56,406 nt of DNA from Sphingomonadales bacterium (GCA_027486895.1 JAIXOE010000056.1:1-56406), one strand, 5' to 3'; counted from the first letter of the stretch, positions 1-8,320 are shown. Notes: generated by a model not told the origin, from the letters alone. Program-made: numbers and translations.

Positions 1-562
1 CGATAAGGAACACCGATAACCCCTCAGTTTTGCTGGAAACATCTTCACGCGGTGTCGTGCGCGCAAGTAATAGCATGAGGTCGGAATACTCCGCGCGGCT
101 CGTCCATAATTTTTGGCCGTTGATGACATATTCATCGCTATCGCGAACCGCGACAGTACGCAACGACAGTGTGTCCGTGCCGCTCGTCGGTTCGGAAACG
201 CCAAAAGCCTGCAACCGCAATTCGCCCGTTGCAATCCTTGGAAGATATTCCAGCTTCTGATCTTCGCTGCCATATTTCAGCAGCGTGTTCATGATGTACA
301 TCTGCGCATGTGCCGAAGCGCCGTTGCAGCCTGAGGCTTGAATTTCCTCCATGATAATAGCCGCGTCAGAGAGTGTTAGCCCAGACCCACCATAAGTTTC
401 AGGAATGAGCGCGGCGAGAAACCCTGCCTTGGTCAGAGCATCGACAAATTCGCCCGGATAGGCACGTGCGCTGTCCTTTTCGCGCCAATACGCACCCGGA
501 AAATCGGCGCATAATGCCTGAACTGATCGGCGGATTTCGGCGATATTTTCACTCTCGGTCAT
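1..562 (-). CDS. Acyl-CoA dehydrogenase, 3' part cut by the window edge
   Basis: About 187 N-terminal codons of a flavin-dependent acyl-CoA dehydrogenase are visible; the rest lies left of the window. The translated start MTESENIAEIRRSV is followed by the family's N-terminal helical domain with IPETYGGSGLTLSDAA near residues 55-70. The flavin/substrate motif FGVSEPTSGTDT lies near 130, and NGQKLWTSRAEYSDL near 160. The ATG at 560-562 begins one base after the stop codon of the MaoC-like hydratase gene (564-566), so this is the sixth and last visible gene of the operon. The family oxidises an acyl-CoA to the 2-enoyl-CoA and passes electrons to ETF. The catalytic glutamate would lie in the missing part, so the substrate class cannot be judged. 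Family assignment is firm; the particular substrate is unknown. Confidence 0.9.
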   Translation of the reverse strand, partial: MTESENIAEIRRSVQALCADFPGAYWREKDSARAYPGEFVDALTKAGFLAALIPETYGGSGLTLSDAAIIMEEIQASGCNGASAHAQMYIMNTLLKYGSEDQKLEYLPRIATGELRLQAFGVSEPTSGTDTLSLRTVAVRDSDEYVINGQKLWTSRAEYSDLMLLLARTTPREDVSSKTEGLSVFLI

Positions 563-563
563 T

Positions 564-1421
564 TCAAATATGTCCTTGCGCCGCAGCGGCCATAATCTGA
601 CGTCCGTCGCCTGCAAAGGCGGCCAGTTCAATCTCGTTGCCCGATCCGCGCATCACCAGATGCAAAGCCTCCCCACAAATCGCCGGCGATAGACCTCGGA
701 ATGTGAAACTGGCCAACGCGTTGTCACCCAATTCCCGGCGGGCGAGATCCAGAAGCAAACTCGCGGTCAGTGGACCATGGACAACAAGGCCACGATAGCG
801 CTCTTCATTGCGTGCATATGGCAAGTCATAGTGAATCCGGTGGCTGTTGAATGTCAGGGCGGAGTAACGGAAAAGCATTGGCTCGCTTGGGACGACAACG
901 CGCTGACTTTGCCAGCCATTGGCGTCAAAGCCGGTCGCGCCGGCCGATGGCGGCGATAATGGTGTCTCAGTTCCCACAGCTTCGCGATAGACGATGCTCT
1001 GCACTTCAAGGACCGCTAGTCCATTTTCACCAGCGGTTTCATGCGCAACATCGACAAATGCCAACCGCCCCGAATTGCCGGACTTTTCGGTTATCGACAA
1101 TATGCGCGACGTCCGCGTGACGACTTCACCAACGTGCAATGGCTTGAAAAACTCGGTTTTGCTTGAGGCCCACATGCGGCGCGGCAGTGGCATAGGGGGT
1201 AGAAAGCTTTCCGCACCGTCATCGCGCAATGGATGCCCGTCGGGCCCAAGTTTTGCCGTTGCCGCATCGGGCAGACAAAGGCACCAGTGAAGCCCCTGCG
1301 GGACATTGTCATCACTTGCCGCATCTCGGTCAAATGTAGCGAGCCAGCGCGACACAAGTCCTGCATCTACCCTGTCTGTCCGAACCTCCTCGCGACCAAT
1401 CCAGTCATCCCATGAGCCCAT
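564..1421 (-). CDS. MaoC-type/FAS1-like hydratase, mesaconyl-C4-CoA hydratase-like
   Basis: This 285-residue protein has two hot-dog halves: a FAS1-like dehydratase N-terminal domain (about 1-150) and a C-terminal MaoC half. The hydratase-2 signature is at residues 184-199 (FRYSALTFNSHRIHYD), followed by GLVVHGPLTASLLLD. This variant, with TFN.HRIHYD in place of the classical SGD.NPLH, is typical of the mesaconyl-C4-CoA (3-methylfumaryl-CoA) hydratase, itaconyl-CoA hydratase and HTD2 group, whose members hydrate a branched enoyl-CoA. It sits directly after a methylsuccinyl-CoA dehydrogenase-like gene (TGATG overlap of 1 base at 1421) and in the same operon as a mesaconyl-CoA transferase-like gene. 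Hydration of mesaconyl-C4-CoA to citramalyl-CoA is therefore the inferred reaction. Assignment to the hydratase family is firm; the exact substrate is inference from family and context. Confidence 0.85.
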   Translation of the reverse strand: MGSWDDWIGREEVRTDRVDAGLVSRWLATFDRDAASDDNVPQGLHWCLCLPDAATAKLGPDGHPLRDDGAESFLPPMPLPRRMWASSKTEFFKPLHVGEVVTRTSRILSITEKSGNSGRLAFVDVAHETAGENGLAVLEVQSIVYREAVGTETPLSPPSAGATGFDANGWQSQRVVVPSEPMLFRYSALTFNSHRIHYDLPYARNEERYRGLVVHGPLTASLLLDLARRELGDNALASFTFRGLSPAICGEALHLVMRGSGNEIELAAFAGDGRQIMAAAAQGHI

Positions 1422-3010
1422 CAGTTTACACGTCCAATCAGGCCTTTGGCGATGACCTGCGCCTGAATTTCGGCGGCGCCTTCAAAAATATTCAATATGC
1501 GTGCGTCGCACAAAACGCGGCTGATTTCATATTCCAACGCGTAGCCATTGCCGCCATGAATTTGTAAGCTCGCGTCCGCATTGCTCCATGCCGCGCGGGC
1601 GGCCAGCAGCTTCGCCATGCCAGCCTCAATGTCGCAGCGTTTGCCGGAATCCTTGGCTCGTGCTGCTGCGTAAGTCAGCTCGCGGGTCATCACAAAGTCC
1701 GCAAGGCTCATGACCAATTTATCGGCAACGCGGGGGAAATGTATAATCGCTTGGCCAAATTGTTTACGATTGACCGCATAATCCAGACCCAGCGCTAACG
1801 CGCGTTTGGCAACACCAACGGCACGCGCTGCAGTCTGGATACGCGCGCCTTCAAACGTACGCATCAATTGCTTGAACCCCTGCCCTTCTTCACCGCCCAA
1901 CAGAGCGTCGGCAGGGGCAACCATGCTATCGAACTGCAACGCATATTCGCGCATGCCGCGATAGCCCAGCACTTCAATTTCGCTGCCGGTCATACCCGTT
2001 GCGGGGAACGGATCGCTATCGGTTCCCCGCGGTTTGGGGACGAGCAGCATCGACAGCCCGGCATAGCCTTTGGCTTCGGGCACAGTGCGCACAAGCATCG
2101 TCATCAGATCGGAACGACTGCCATGCGTAATCCATGTCTTTGCGCCTTCTATGGCCCAACCTTCGTTGGACAAGCGCGCGCGCGTTTGAAGCGCGCCGAG
2201 GTCAGATCCAGTATCGGGTTCCGTAAAAACCGCTGTGGGCAAAACTTCCCCGCTCGCGATCTTCGGCAGCCAATATCCCTTTTGCGCCTCTGTGCCGCTT
2301 ATGGAAATCAGCTCGCCAGCGATTTCAGACCGCGTGCTTAGTGAACCAGCGCCGATCCAGCCACGCGAGAGCTCTTCGGTTATCACACACATAACCAGCT
2401 TGGATAAGCCAAGCCCGCCATATTCGGCAGGAATACAAACGCCGAAAGTGCCAAGCGCCGCCATCGCCGAAATCGTGTCATCGGGGATCAAATCATTGGC
2501 CAAATGCCAACGATGCGCGTGCGGCAGAATCTCGCTGTTCGTGAACCGGCGATATTGGTCGCGAATGGCGTCAAGCTCTGCGTCATGAAGGCTTTCGCTC
2601 GGCATCACACCTGACGCCATAGCTTGCGCCACTTCGGAGCGCACCGCAGCATGATCTGCGCACAATATATCTTCGCAACGTGCGGCCAACAGTGCCGCCT
2701 GTTGCGAAACGCCAAGATCAACGGGACGAAATATTTCATTCTGTCCCATCGGCAAGCCGCCCGTCAGCTGGCCAATTGTTTCCGCGAAAATCAGCGTCGC
2801 AATCTGCTGGTCAAGCGGCGTTCCGCCATTGTTTAGGTTGAGCCACTCGGCCACTGCTTCAAGCCCGGCAACACTCGTCGCGATCCACGAAAAGCCGTGG
2901 GCCGCACGTTGGTCGGCGTCAATGGACCGCTCTTTCAGGCGCCCAGCCAGCGCCGCCTTCGCCACATCGCGATAGTTCTGGGCAGCTGTTAATGCGGCGT
3001 CAAAATTCAT
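1421..3010 (-). CDS. Acyl-CoA dehydrogenase with N-terminal extension, (2S)-methylsuccinyl-CoA dehydrogenase-like
   Basis: At 529 residues this is about 140 longer than ordinary acyl-CoA dehydrogenases. The extra N-terminal domain (about 1-150) includes FAETIGQLTGGLPMGQNEI and resembles the extension of (2S)-methylsuccinyl-CoA dehydrogenase (Mcd) of the ethylmalonyl-CoA pathway. The dehydrogenase core follows: IPAEYGGLGLS near 200, VFTEPDTGSDLGALQ near 275, WITHGSRSDL, and RKQFGQAIIHFP near 420. The catalytic base is probably Glu510 in NIFEGAAEIQ. The family reaction is FAD-dependent oxidation of methylsuccinyl-CoA to mesaconyl-C1-CoA. The start ATG overlaps the thiolase stop by 4 bases (ATGA). 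No crotonyl-CoA carboxylase/reductase or ethylmalonyl-CoA mutase is in the window, so any role would be in degradation rather than the complete ethylmalonyl-CoA cycle. Another long-form acyl-CoA dehydrogenase of different specificity remains possible. Confidence 0.85.
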   Translation of the reverse strand: MNFDAALTAAQNYRDVAKAALAGRLKERSIDADQRAAHGFSWIATSVAGLEAVAEWLNLNNGGTPLDQQIATLIFAETIGQLTGGLPMGQNEIFRPVDLGVSQQAALLAARCEDILCADHAAVRSEVAQAMASGVMPSESLHDAELDAIRDQYRRFTNSEILPHAHRWHLANDLIPDDTISAMAALGTFGVCIPAEYGGLGLSKLVMCVITEELSRGWIGAGSLSTRSEIAGELISISGTEAQKGYWLPKIASGEVLPTAVFTEPDTGSDLGALQTRARLSNEGWAIEGAKTWITHGSRSDLMTMLVRTVPEAKGYAGLSMLLVPKPRGTDSDPFPATGMTGSEIEVLGYRGMREYALQFDSMVAPADALLGGEEGQGFKQLMRTFEGARIQTAARAVGVAKRALALGLDYAVNRKQFGQAIIHFPRVADKLVMSLADFVMTRELTYAAARAKDSGKRCDIEAGMAKLLAARAAWSNADASLQIHGGNGYALEYEISRVLCDARILNIFEGAAEIQAQVIAKGLIGRVN

Positions 3011-4221
3011 GCGCGCTCAAACACCGCCGCAATACCCTGACCACCGCCGATGCACATGGTCTCCAAACCATAACGTACATCACGCCGCTGCATTTCGCGC
3101 GTAAGGTTGGCTAATATTCGCCCGCCGGTTGCTCCGATGGGATGGCCAAGCGATATGCCCGATCCATTGACGTTGAGCATGTCATGGCGGCTGTCATTGT
3201 CAGACCAACCCCAGCCTTTCAAGCAAGCCAACACCTGCGGCGCGAATGCTTCATTCAATTCGATCAGACCGATGTCGTTCCACGAAAGGCCGTTGCGCGC
3301 AAACAGCCGCTCGGTCGCGGGAACGGGACCAAAACCCATGCGTGATGGCTCGCAACCTGCTGCGGCCCAGCTGTGGAAATAGGCGATGGGTTCCAACCCA
3401 AGTTCCTCAAGCTTATCTTCAGCGACAACAAGGCATGCGGCTGCCGCGTCATTTTGTTGGCTGGCATTGCCCGCAGTCACAACCCCGCCCTCGAGCGGGC
3501 GTAACGCAGCCATAGTCTCAAGCGTCGCGTCGGCGCGATAGCCTTCGTCATGGTCGACAACGATCGGATCGCCTTTGCGCTGTGCGATACGAACTGGCAC
3601 CAATTCATCGTCGAACAGGCCATTGGCCCATGCCACTGCCGCACGCTGATGCGAACGCACCGCGTAAGCATCACATGCTTCACGGCTGATGTCATGGTCC
3701 TTGGCGAGGTTCTCAGCCGTCTCAATCATCCCAGAAATCACGCCAAAACGCTCGACGGGTTGGCTCATCAGACGTCCGCGCGTCAACCGGTCATGCAGTG
3801 TCAGATTGCCCGCACGAACACCTTTGCGGATATCGGTTGTGTAATGCTCGACATTAGACATGCTTTCACATCCACCTGCGACCACCATATCGCTCACGCC
3901 TGTTTGGACCATCATCGCAGCATTAACGATCGCCTGAAGCCCGGAACCGCAACGACGGTCGATTTGATAGCCTGGCACTTCAATGGGCAAACCAGCCGCC
4001 AGCCATGCCCAATGGCCGATGCACGGGGCCTCCCCGCTGCCATAGCCTTGCGCGAACACGACATCGTCCACACGCGACGCATCAATCTTCGTCCGCTCGA
4101 CCAGCGCTTTCAATATTATGCCGCCCAACTCACCTGCATTTAAGGAAGAGAGCGCTCCGCCGAATTTGCCAACGGGCGTACGAATGGGCGCAACGATGGC
4201 GGCACGACGAAGTTTGGTCAT
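3007..4221 (-). CDS. Acetyl-CoA C-acyltransferase (thiolase)
   Basis: This is a complete 404-residue degradative-type thiolase. The nucleophilic cysteine is Cys91 in the DRRCGSGLQA motif. The C-terminal catalytic pair is visible as His360 in NGSGISLGHPIGATG and Cys390 in MCIGGGQG, and the NEAFAP motif lies near residue 320. The enzyme cleaves a 3-oxoacyl-CoA with CoA, releasing acetyl-CoA, or condenses in reverse. It overlaps both neighbours by 4 bases, so it is cotranslated with the CoA-transferase-like and Mcd-like genes. If the operon handles methyl-branched diacids, a 4-methyl-3-oxoadipyl-CoA type substrate would yield acetyl-CoA plus methylsuccinyl-CoA, which would feed the next gene; that is inference. 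All catalytic residues are intact. Confidence 0.92.
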   Translation of the reverse strand: MTKLRRAAIVAPIRTPVGKFGGALSSLNAGELGGIILKALVERTKIDASRVDDVVFAQGYGSGEAPCIGHWAWLAAGLPIEVPGYQIDRRCGSGLQAIVNAAMMVQTGVSDMVVAGGCESMSNVEHYTTDIRKGVRAGNLTLHDRLTRGRLMSQPVERFGVISGMIETAENLAKDHDISREACDAYAVRSHQRAAVAWANGLFDDELVPVRIAQRKGDPIVVDHDEGYRADATLETMAALRPLEGGVVTAGNASQQNDAAAACLVVAEDKLEELGLEPIAYFHSWAAAGCEPSRMGFGPVPATERLFARNGLSWNDIGLIELNEAFAPQVLACLKGWGWSDNDSRHDMLNVNGSGISLGHPIGATGGRILANLTREMQRRDVRYGLETMCIGGGQGIAAVFERA

Positions 4222-5420
4222 TGGGCAATTCCTACGGTTCCGGAGTCAATAAGGCGGGCAATTTCGCCCGATGATAGGCCAAGCATATCGCTCAGAATTT
4301 CTTCGCTGTGCTGTCCGTTACGTGGCGCACCTTGCGCATCGCTGCGCTGCATTTGCGGGATGGTGGCAAAGGCCCCTGCGGCAGGGTAGCCAAGCCCGGA
4401 CGGGTTTGCGTCAAAGTTTGCGAACATCGGGTTGTTACCAACCAGCCGGGGGTCGTGGGCGGCATCGAGCATCGTTCGATAGGCCGAATGCACGACGCCC
4501 CTTTCGTCAAGCAAAGCCGCCAAGCTGGCATGATCCAGCACACCAATCGCGCGTTCAAAAAGTGGGAAAAGCGCATCCCGATGTTCAAAGCGCACGCCGT
4601 CGTCGTTGGCAAAACTGACACCGCACTCGGTTTCAACTGCGTGCACCGCGTGGGCTAAGCCAAGCGCGCTGAGCAAATTCGCCCATTGCCGGTGGGTCAC
4701 AACGACGATCATCGTCCGCACGCCATCTTTGGTGACAAAGTCACGGCCGAACAGTCCATAGACGGCGTTACCCAGCCGTGGCCGATTGGCGTCCTTGTGT
4801 AGGACTTCGGCAATACCGCCGATATTCGCGACAGTCCCAATCGCAACATCCGACAATGGAATGCGCACCTCAATGCCCTCGCCCGTTTGCTCACGGCGCC
4901 GTATCGCGGCAAGCATGGCGAAAGCGGCATAGCCGCCGCTGATTAAGTCCCAAGCGGGCAAAACATGATTGACTGGTTCTGGTCCAACGCCCGTCATCAT
5001 GGGAAACCCGACCGCATTATTAACAGTGTAATCGAGCGCCGGCGCACCGTCCGCCCAACCCATGACCCGAACGGTCACAAGGTCGGGCCGCCCTTCTGCC
5101 AATGTTGCGTGAGAGAGGAAACCCTCCGCCGGAAAGTTGGTGATGAATTGACCAGTAGCCCGAACCAATTCTTGCAGCAATTCACGCCCATGCGGGCTAG
5201 ACAGATCGAGCGCGAGTGACTTTTTACCGCGGTTCAAATTTTCCCAATACAACGAGTCATTTGCCTCGGTCACCGGCCATCGGTGAAAGTCGGGACCGCC
5301 ACCGATTTGGTCGACACGAACAACGTCTGCGCCAAATTGCGCGCAATATAACCCGGCCGTTGGCGACGCGAGGAACGACGACGCCTCAATAATCTTCAGA
5401 CCATCGAGAAGGTTATACAC
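4218..5420 (-). CDS. Family III (CaiB/BaiF) CoA-transferase, mesaconyl-CoA C1-C4 transferase-like
   Basis: This 400-residue family III CoA-transferase has the family's nucleophilic aspartate probably at Asp158, in NHVLPAWDLISGG. Conserved stretches along the protein are IGGGPDFHRWPVT (39-51), NRGKKSLALD (63-72), FITNFPAEG (92-100), LDYTVNN (129-135) and FGRDFVTKDG in the middle. These match what I recall of 2-methylfumaryl-CoA isomerase (mesaconyl-CoA C1-C4 CoA transferase, Mct) of the 3-hydroxypropionate bicycle better than carnitine, formyl-CoA or succinate-type family members. Mct moves CoA within mesaconyl-CoA from the C1 to the C4 carboxyl. The gene starts 3 bases after the upstream dehydrogenase stop and overlaps the thiolase by 4 bases. 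The alternative is an intermolecular transferase for itaconate or a related diacid. Confidence 0.83.
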   Translation of the reverse strand: MYNLLDGLKIIEASSFLASPTAGLYCAQFGADVVRVDQIGGGPDFHRWPVTEANDSLYWENLNRGKKSLALDLSSPHGRELLQELVRATGQFITNFPAEGFLSHATLAEGRPDLVTVRVMGWADGAPALDYTVNNAVGFPMMTGVGPEPVNHVLPAWDLISGGYAAFAMLAAIRRREQTGEGIEVRIPLSDVAIGTVANIGGIAEVLHKDANRPRLGNAVYGLFGRDFVTKDGVRTMIVVVTHRQWANLLSALGLAHAVHAVETECGVSFANDDGVRFEHRDALFPLFERAIGVLDHASLAALLDERGVVHSAYRTMLDAAHDPRLVGNNPMFANFDANPSGLGYPAAGAFATIPQMQRSDAQGAPRNGQHSEEILSDMLGLSSGEIARLIDSGTVGIAQ

Positions 5421-5423
5421 GCA

Positions 5424-6578
5424 TCAGGCCTGAGCTGCCCATTCGCGCAGCATATGCTTGGCAATCTGAAGCTGAAGGATTTGCGTCGTGCCTTCATAAA
5501 TCCGGTAAATGCGTGCATCACGATAGAAGCGCTCGGCATCATATTCCGCCAAATAACCCGCGCCGCCATAAATCTGCACAACGCGATCAACAACGCGGCC
5601 GCACATTTCGGATGCAAACACCTTAGCGGCAGCGGCCTTTCGCAACACATTCTCACCCGCATCGGCACGGCGCGCAGCGTCGTCCAACATACATTCCGCG
5701 GCGTAAATCTCGATTTCGCTGTCGGCGAGCATTTGCTGGATAAGCTGAAAATTGGCAATCGGTTCACCAAATGCCTTGCGCTCATTGGCATAGCGAAGCG
5801 CGCTGTCGAGTGCTCGCCGCGCGTAGCCAGTCGCCGCGGCCCCTACCGACATACGCCCGTTGTCCAGGCTCTTCATGGCAAAAGCAAAGCCCTTGCCCTC
5901 CTCGCCACCCAATATCGCGTCAGAAGGCAGCTTCACATCTTCCATGATGATATCTGCGATATGGCTTCCGGCCTGACCCATTTTCTTGTCGGACTTGCCA
6001 ACGCTAATGCCGGCGGTGTCCATTGGCACGATAAACGCCGAGACATGGGCATTTTTGGGCAAGGCTTCCTTGCTTGTCCGCGCCATGATCAACGCGACAT
6101 TCGCGAATGGGGCATTGGTGATATAACGCTTCGTGCCGTTCAATACCCAGCCATTGCCTGACTTCACCGCAGTCGTCTGCATAGCAGCGGAGTCGGATCC
6201 GGACCCTGGCTCTGTCAGACCAAAGGACGCAATTTCGCCAGCCGCCAAACGCGGCAGCCATTCAGCTTTCTGCGCATCGGTTCCGCCATTTTTAAACGCC
6301 GAACACACCATCCCGACATTTATTGATGTGACGGAGCGAAAGCATGGTGCCGCGTAGCTGAATTCACGCATGGTCCGGATATATTGCTGGATATTCATAC
6401 CCGCGCCGCCATATTCTTCGGGAACAGTCAGGCCAAACAATCCAAGCTCGCGCATCTCAGCCATGATTGCTTCGGGAATCATTTCCGTTTCGAGCACTTC
6501 TTTTTCCGCCGGAATCAGCCGTTCGCGAATATAACGTCGCAGCTGTTCCGTGAATTGTTCGAAAATGTCGTTATCCAT
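5424..6578 (-). CDS. Acyl-CoA dehydrogenase, first gene of the catabolic operon
   Basis: This ordinary-length acyl-CoA dehydrogenase has 384 residues from the preferred start. It carries VPEEYGGAGM near residue 55, GLTEPGSGSDSAAMQ near 120, YITNAPFANVALIMART near 150, RKAFGEPIANFQLIQ near 275, and the C-terminal IYEGTTQILQ, whose glutamate is the usual catalytic base. The start is chosen as the third of three consecutive ATG codons because GAGAGGG lies six bases ahead of it; a longer GTG start at 6599 is possible. It is the promoter-proximal gene of a six-gene operon. It would oxidise a saturated acyl-CoA and hand electrons to ETF. Its relation to short/branched-chain or glutaryl-type dehydrogenases cannot be settled by eye. 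Confidence 0.92.
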   Translation of the reverse strand: MDNDIFEQFTEQLRRYIRERLIPAEKEVLETEMIPEAIMAEMRELGLFGLTVPEEYGGAGMNIQQYIRTMREFSYAAPCFRSVTSINVGMVCSAFKNGGTDAQKAEWLPRLAAGEIASFGLTEPGSGSDSAAMQTTAVKSGNGWVLNGTKRYITNAPFANVALIMARTSKEALPKNAHVSAFIVPMDTAGISVGKSDKKMGQAGSHIADIIMEDVKLPSDAILGGEEGKGFAFAMKSLDNGRMSVGAAATGYARRALDSALRYANERKAFGEPIANFQLIQQMLADSEIEIYAAECMLDDAARRADAGENVLRKAAAAKVFASEMCGRVVDRVVQIYGGAGYLAEYDAERFYRDARIYRIYEGTTQILQLQIAKHMLREWAAQA

Positions 6579-6591
6579 CATCATCCCTCTC

Positions 6592-6605
6592 GCTCCCACG
6601 GGAGC
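6592..6605. repeat. Short palindrome at the operon leader
   Basis: GCTCCC-AC-GGGAGC is a 6-bp perfect inverted repeat with a 2-base centre. It lies 13 bases upstream of the preferred start of the first dehydrogenase gene and abuts its ribosome binding site. It could be a small operator or an RNA structure near the ribosome binding site; function is unproven. Confidence 0.4.
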
Positions 6606-6641
6606 AATTTAATCGCGCACTGAAATATTCACCAAATTTCG

Positions 6642-6686
6642 CAAAACAGAAACTGCACCATTTGCCCAGATGAATTTTCTGTTTTG
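6642..6686. promoter_or_regulatory. 11-bp inverted repeat upstream of the acyl-CoA operon
   Basis: CAAAACAGAAA at 6642-6652 and its exact reverse complement TTTCTGTTTTG at 6676-6686 are separated by 23 bases. The arms are about three helical turns apart centre to centre, which suits binding by two dimers or a looped dimer. The element fills most of the 94-bp gap between the S41 protease gene and the operon. As RNA it could also end transcription of the protease gene, since the minus-strand arm ends in a T-rich stretch. Operator and terminator readings are both open. Confidence 0.5.
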
Positions 6687-6692
6687 TTATGT

Positions 6693-8147
6693 TTAAAATG
6701 AACCCGGCACTTCGCGTTGGGCGGTTCTTGCATCCATTGGCACAGGAAGAACCCGGCGTTCCGTGCGCGTCGACGTGCTTTGCGCGGTTTGCGCCACTGT
6801 CACTGGTGTACAACTGCGACCGGCAACAAAATCAAGCGCAGTGCGCAATGATGCCTCCAACGGATCACCCAATGGCCGCGTAATGTCATCCGCTGCGGCG
6901 CATGTCGTTCGCATCGTGCCTGCAAGTCCGGAATAATAGTCCCCCTGCCCGGCAGCATTGTCTTTGGCGAAGGCAATAACACGTATCCGGTCATCGCACG
7001 CCGCCTGATCTACAGCGATTTGCCCCACAGGCTTGCCGTAACTGTTGCTACCAATCAGTGCAGCATTTACGCCCAGATAGGGCACGAAGCTGTTCATCAC
7101 CAGTTCGCTGGCGGAAGCCGTGGCGTTGGTCGAGATAAACGCTATTTTGATCGGCGAGACCGATTGCGTTAATGGCGAGAAACGGCGGGTTTCATTGTTC
7201 GACGATTTGGATGCACGGAACCGTGTGACCGAGAAAACATCGCTCGTGAAACGGTTGCCACCCATGAGGTCGCCCATCAGCTCAGCCGTGGAAACTAGCC
7301 CGCCGCCATTGTACCGGAAATCGATAACAAAATTTGTAATGCCCTGTGCTCGAAAATCGGCAAATGCGGTCCGCAACTGATTATCTGCGGTTGAAATGAA
7401 CGTGCGCATGTTAATGTAGCCAACGCGCTGGCCGCCATTGTCGATCACTTTCACGCCATAGCGTGGTGATAATGGATCGATGTTGTAGTCAGCCTTAGTC
7501 ACAGTCACATTGCGCGCTCCGCCCCCATCGGTAATGCGCAATACCCGGGTTGTGCCGACCGTGCTTGGACCAAGCGCGCTGCTGATGCCATTTGAGCCCT
7601 GCGCGGCGATGATCTCAGTGACTGGTGTAAGATTTGCGACGTCCGTTCCAATCGCCAAAACTTCGGTCCCGCGATCAATACCCGCGGCAAGCGCCGGAGC
7701 GCCTTCAAACGCTTCGATTACAAAGACGCGGTTACCCTGAAACGCAAAACGCACGCCGAGGCCAGCGGTCGAACCCGAGGAGAAAAACGCGTTTTCCTCT
7801 TGAATGGACGTCACATAGGTAAAGAACCGGTCGCGTCCCTGCGCACGCGCATTGGCGGTGAGCGCATCAATGTAAGATTGAACCGACGTATATGGCGCCG
7901 TTGCCAATGACGCCGGAAGGGTTTCGGGAAATAGATACCATTCATTCAAAACCGAAAAGGCAAAATTCTGCCTGCTGCTCAGACTGCACCCCGAAGATGT
8001 GGGCGGAGAAGTGGGGGGTGTCGCGCTGGTCGGCGGAATTGTGACCGCTCCGCCACCCGAGTTACTACCACCACCGCCACAAGCCGTCAGACCTGCCGCC
8101 AAAATGACAATCACGTTCTTCAATGGACCGCTTTTCATGTCACGCAT
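6693..8147 (-). CDS. S41 family C-terminal-processing-like peptidase lipoprotein
   Basis: The 484-residue protein begins with a lipoprotein signal ending in LTAC, so Cys23 is the probable lipidated residue. A low-complexity linker rich in Gly, then Pro/Thr/Ser (about 24-53) follows. A cap/N-terminal region and a PDZ-like domain (about 140-215, with GLGVRFAFQGNRVFVIEAFEG) precede the S41 protease core. The serine is in STNATASASELV and the lysine in SNSYGKPVG about 25 residues later, the Ser-Lys dyad arrangement of this family. It would degrade or trim envelope proteins from a membrane anchor. A second in-frame ATG three codons in has better spacing from an AGAGAG ribosome site (start 8138). 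It ends 94 bp before the acyl-CoA operon on the same strand and is divergent from the UbiB-like gene. Confidence 0.88.
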   Translation of the reverse strand: MRDMKSGPLKNVIVILAAGLTACGGGGSNSGGGAVTIPPTSATPPTSPPTSSGCSLSSRQNFAFSVLNEWYLFPETLPASLATAPYTSVQSYIDALTANARAQGRDRFFTYVTSIQEENAFFSSGSTAGLGVRFAFQGNRVFVIEAFEGAPALAAGIDRGTEVLAIGTDVANLTPVTEIIAAQGSNGISSALGPSTVGTTRVLRITDGGGARNVTVTKADYNIDPLSPRYGVKVIDNGGQRVGYINMRTFISTADNQLRTAFADFRAQGITNFVIDFRYNGGGLVSTAELMGDLMGGNRFTSDVFSVTRFRASKSSNNETRRFSPLTQSVSPIKIAFISTNATASASELVMNSFVPYLGVNAALIGSNSYGKPVGQIAVDQAACDDRIRVIAFAKDNAAGQGDYYSGLAGTMRTTCAAADDITRPLGDPLEASLRTALDFVAGRSCTPVTVAQTAQSTSTRTERRVLPVPMDARTAQREVPGSF

Positions 8148-8320
8148 CTCTCTTAATTATCGGTTTATGCATCCATAGGTGCACTGGAAGAAGAGTGCCG
8201 ACAAGGTGGATTTCGCCTCAAATCGCAACATCATGCAAAATCTTCTGGCGGCGTATCTGTCTTACGAAGAGATTATTCGGACCGTTTGCCTTGTCTAAAT
8301 CGCTACGCGCCTCATATTGA

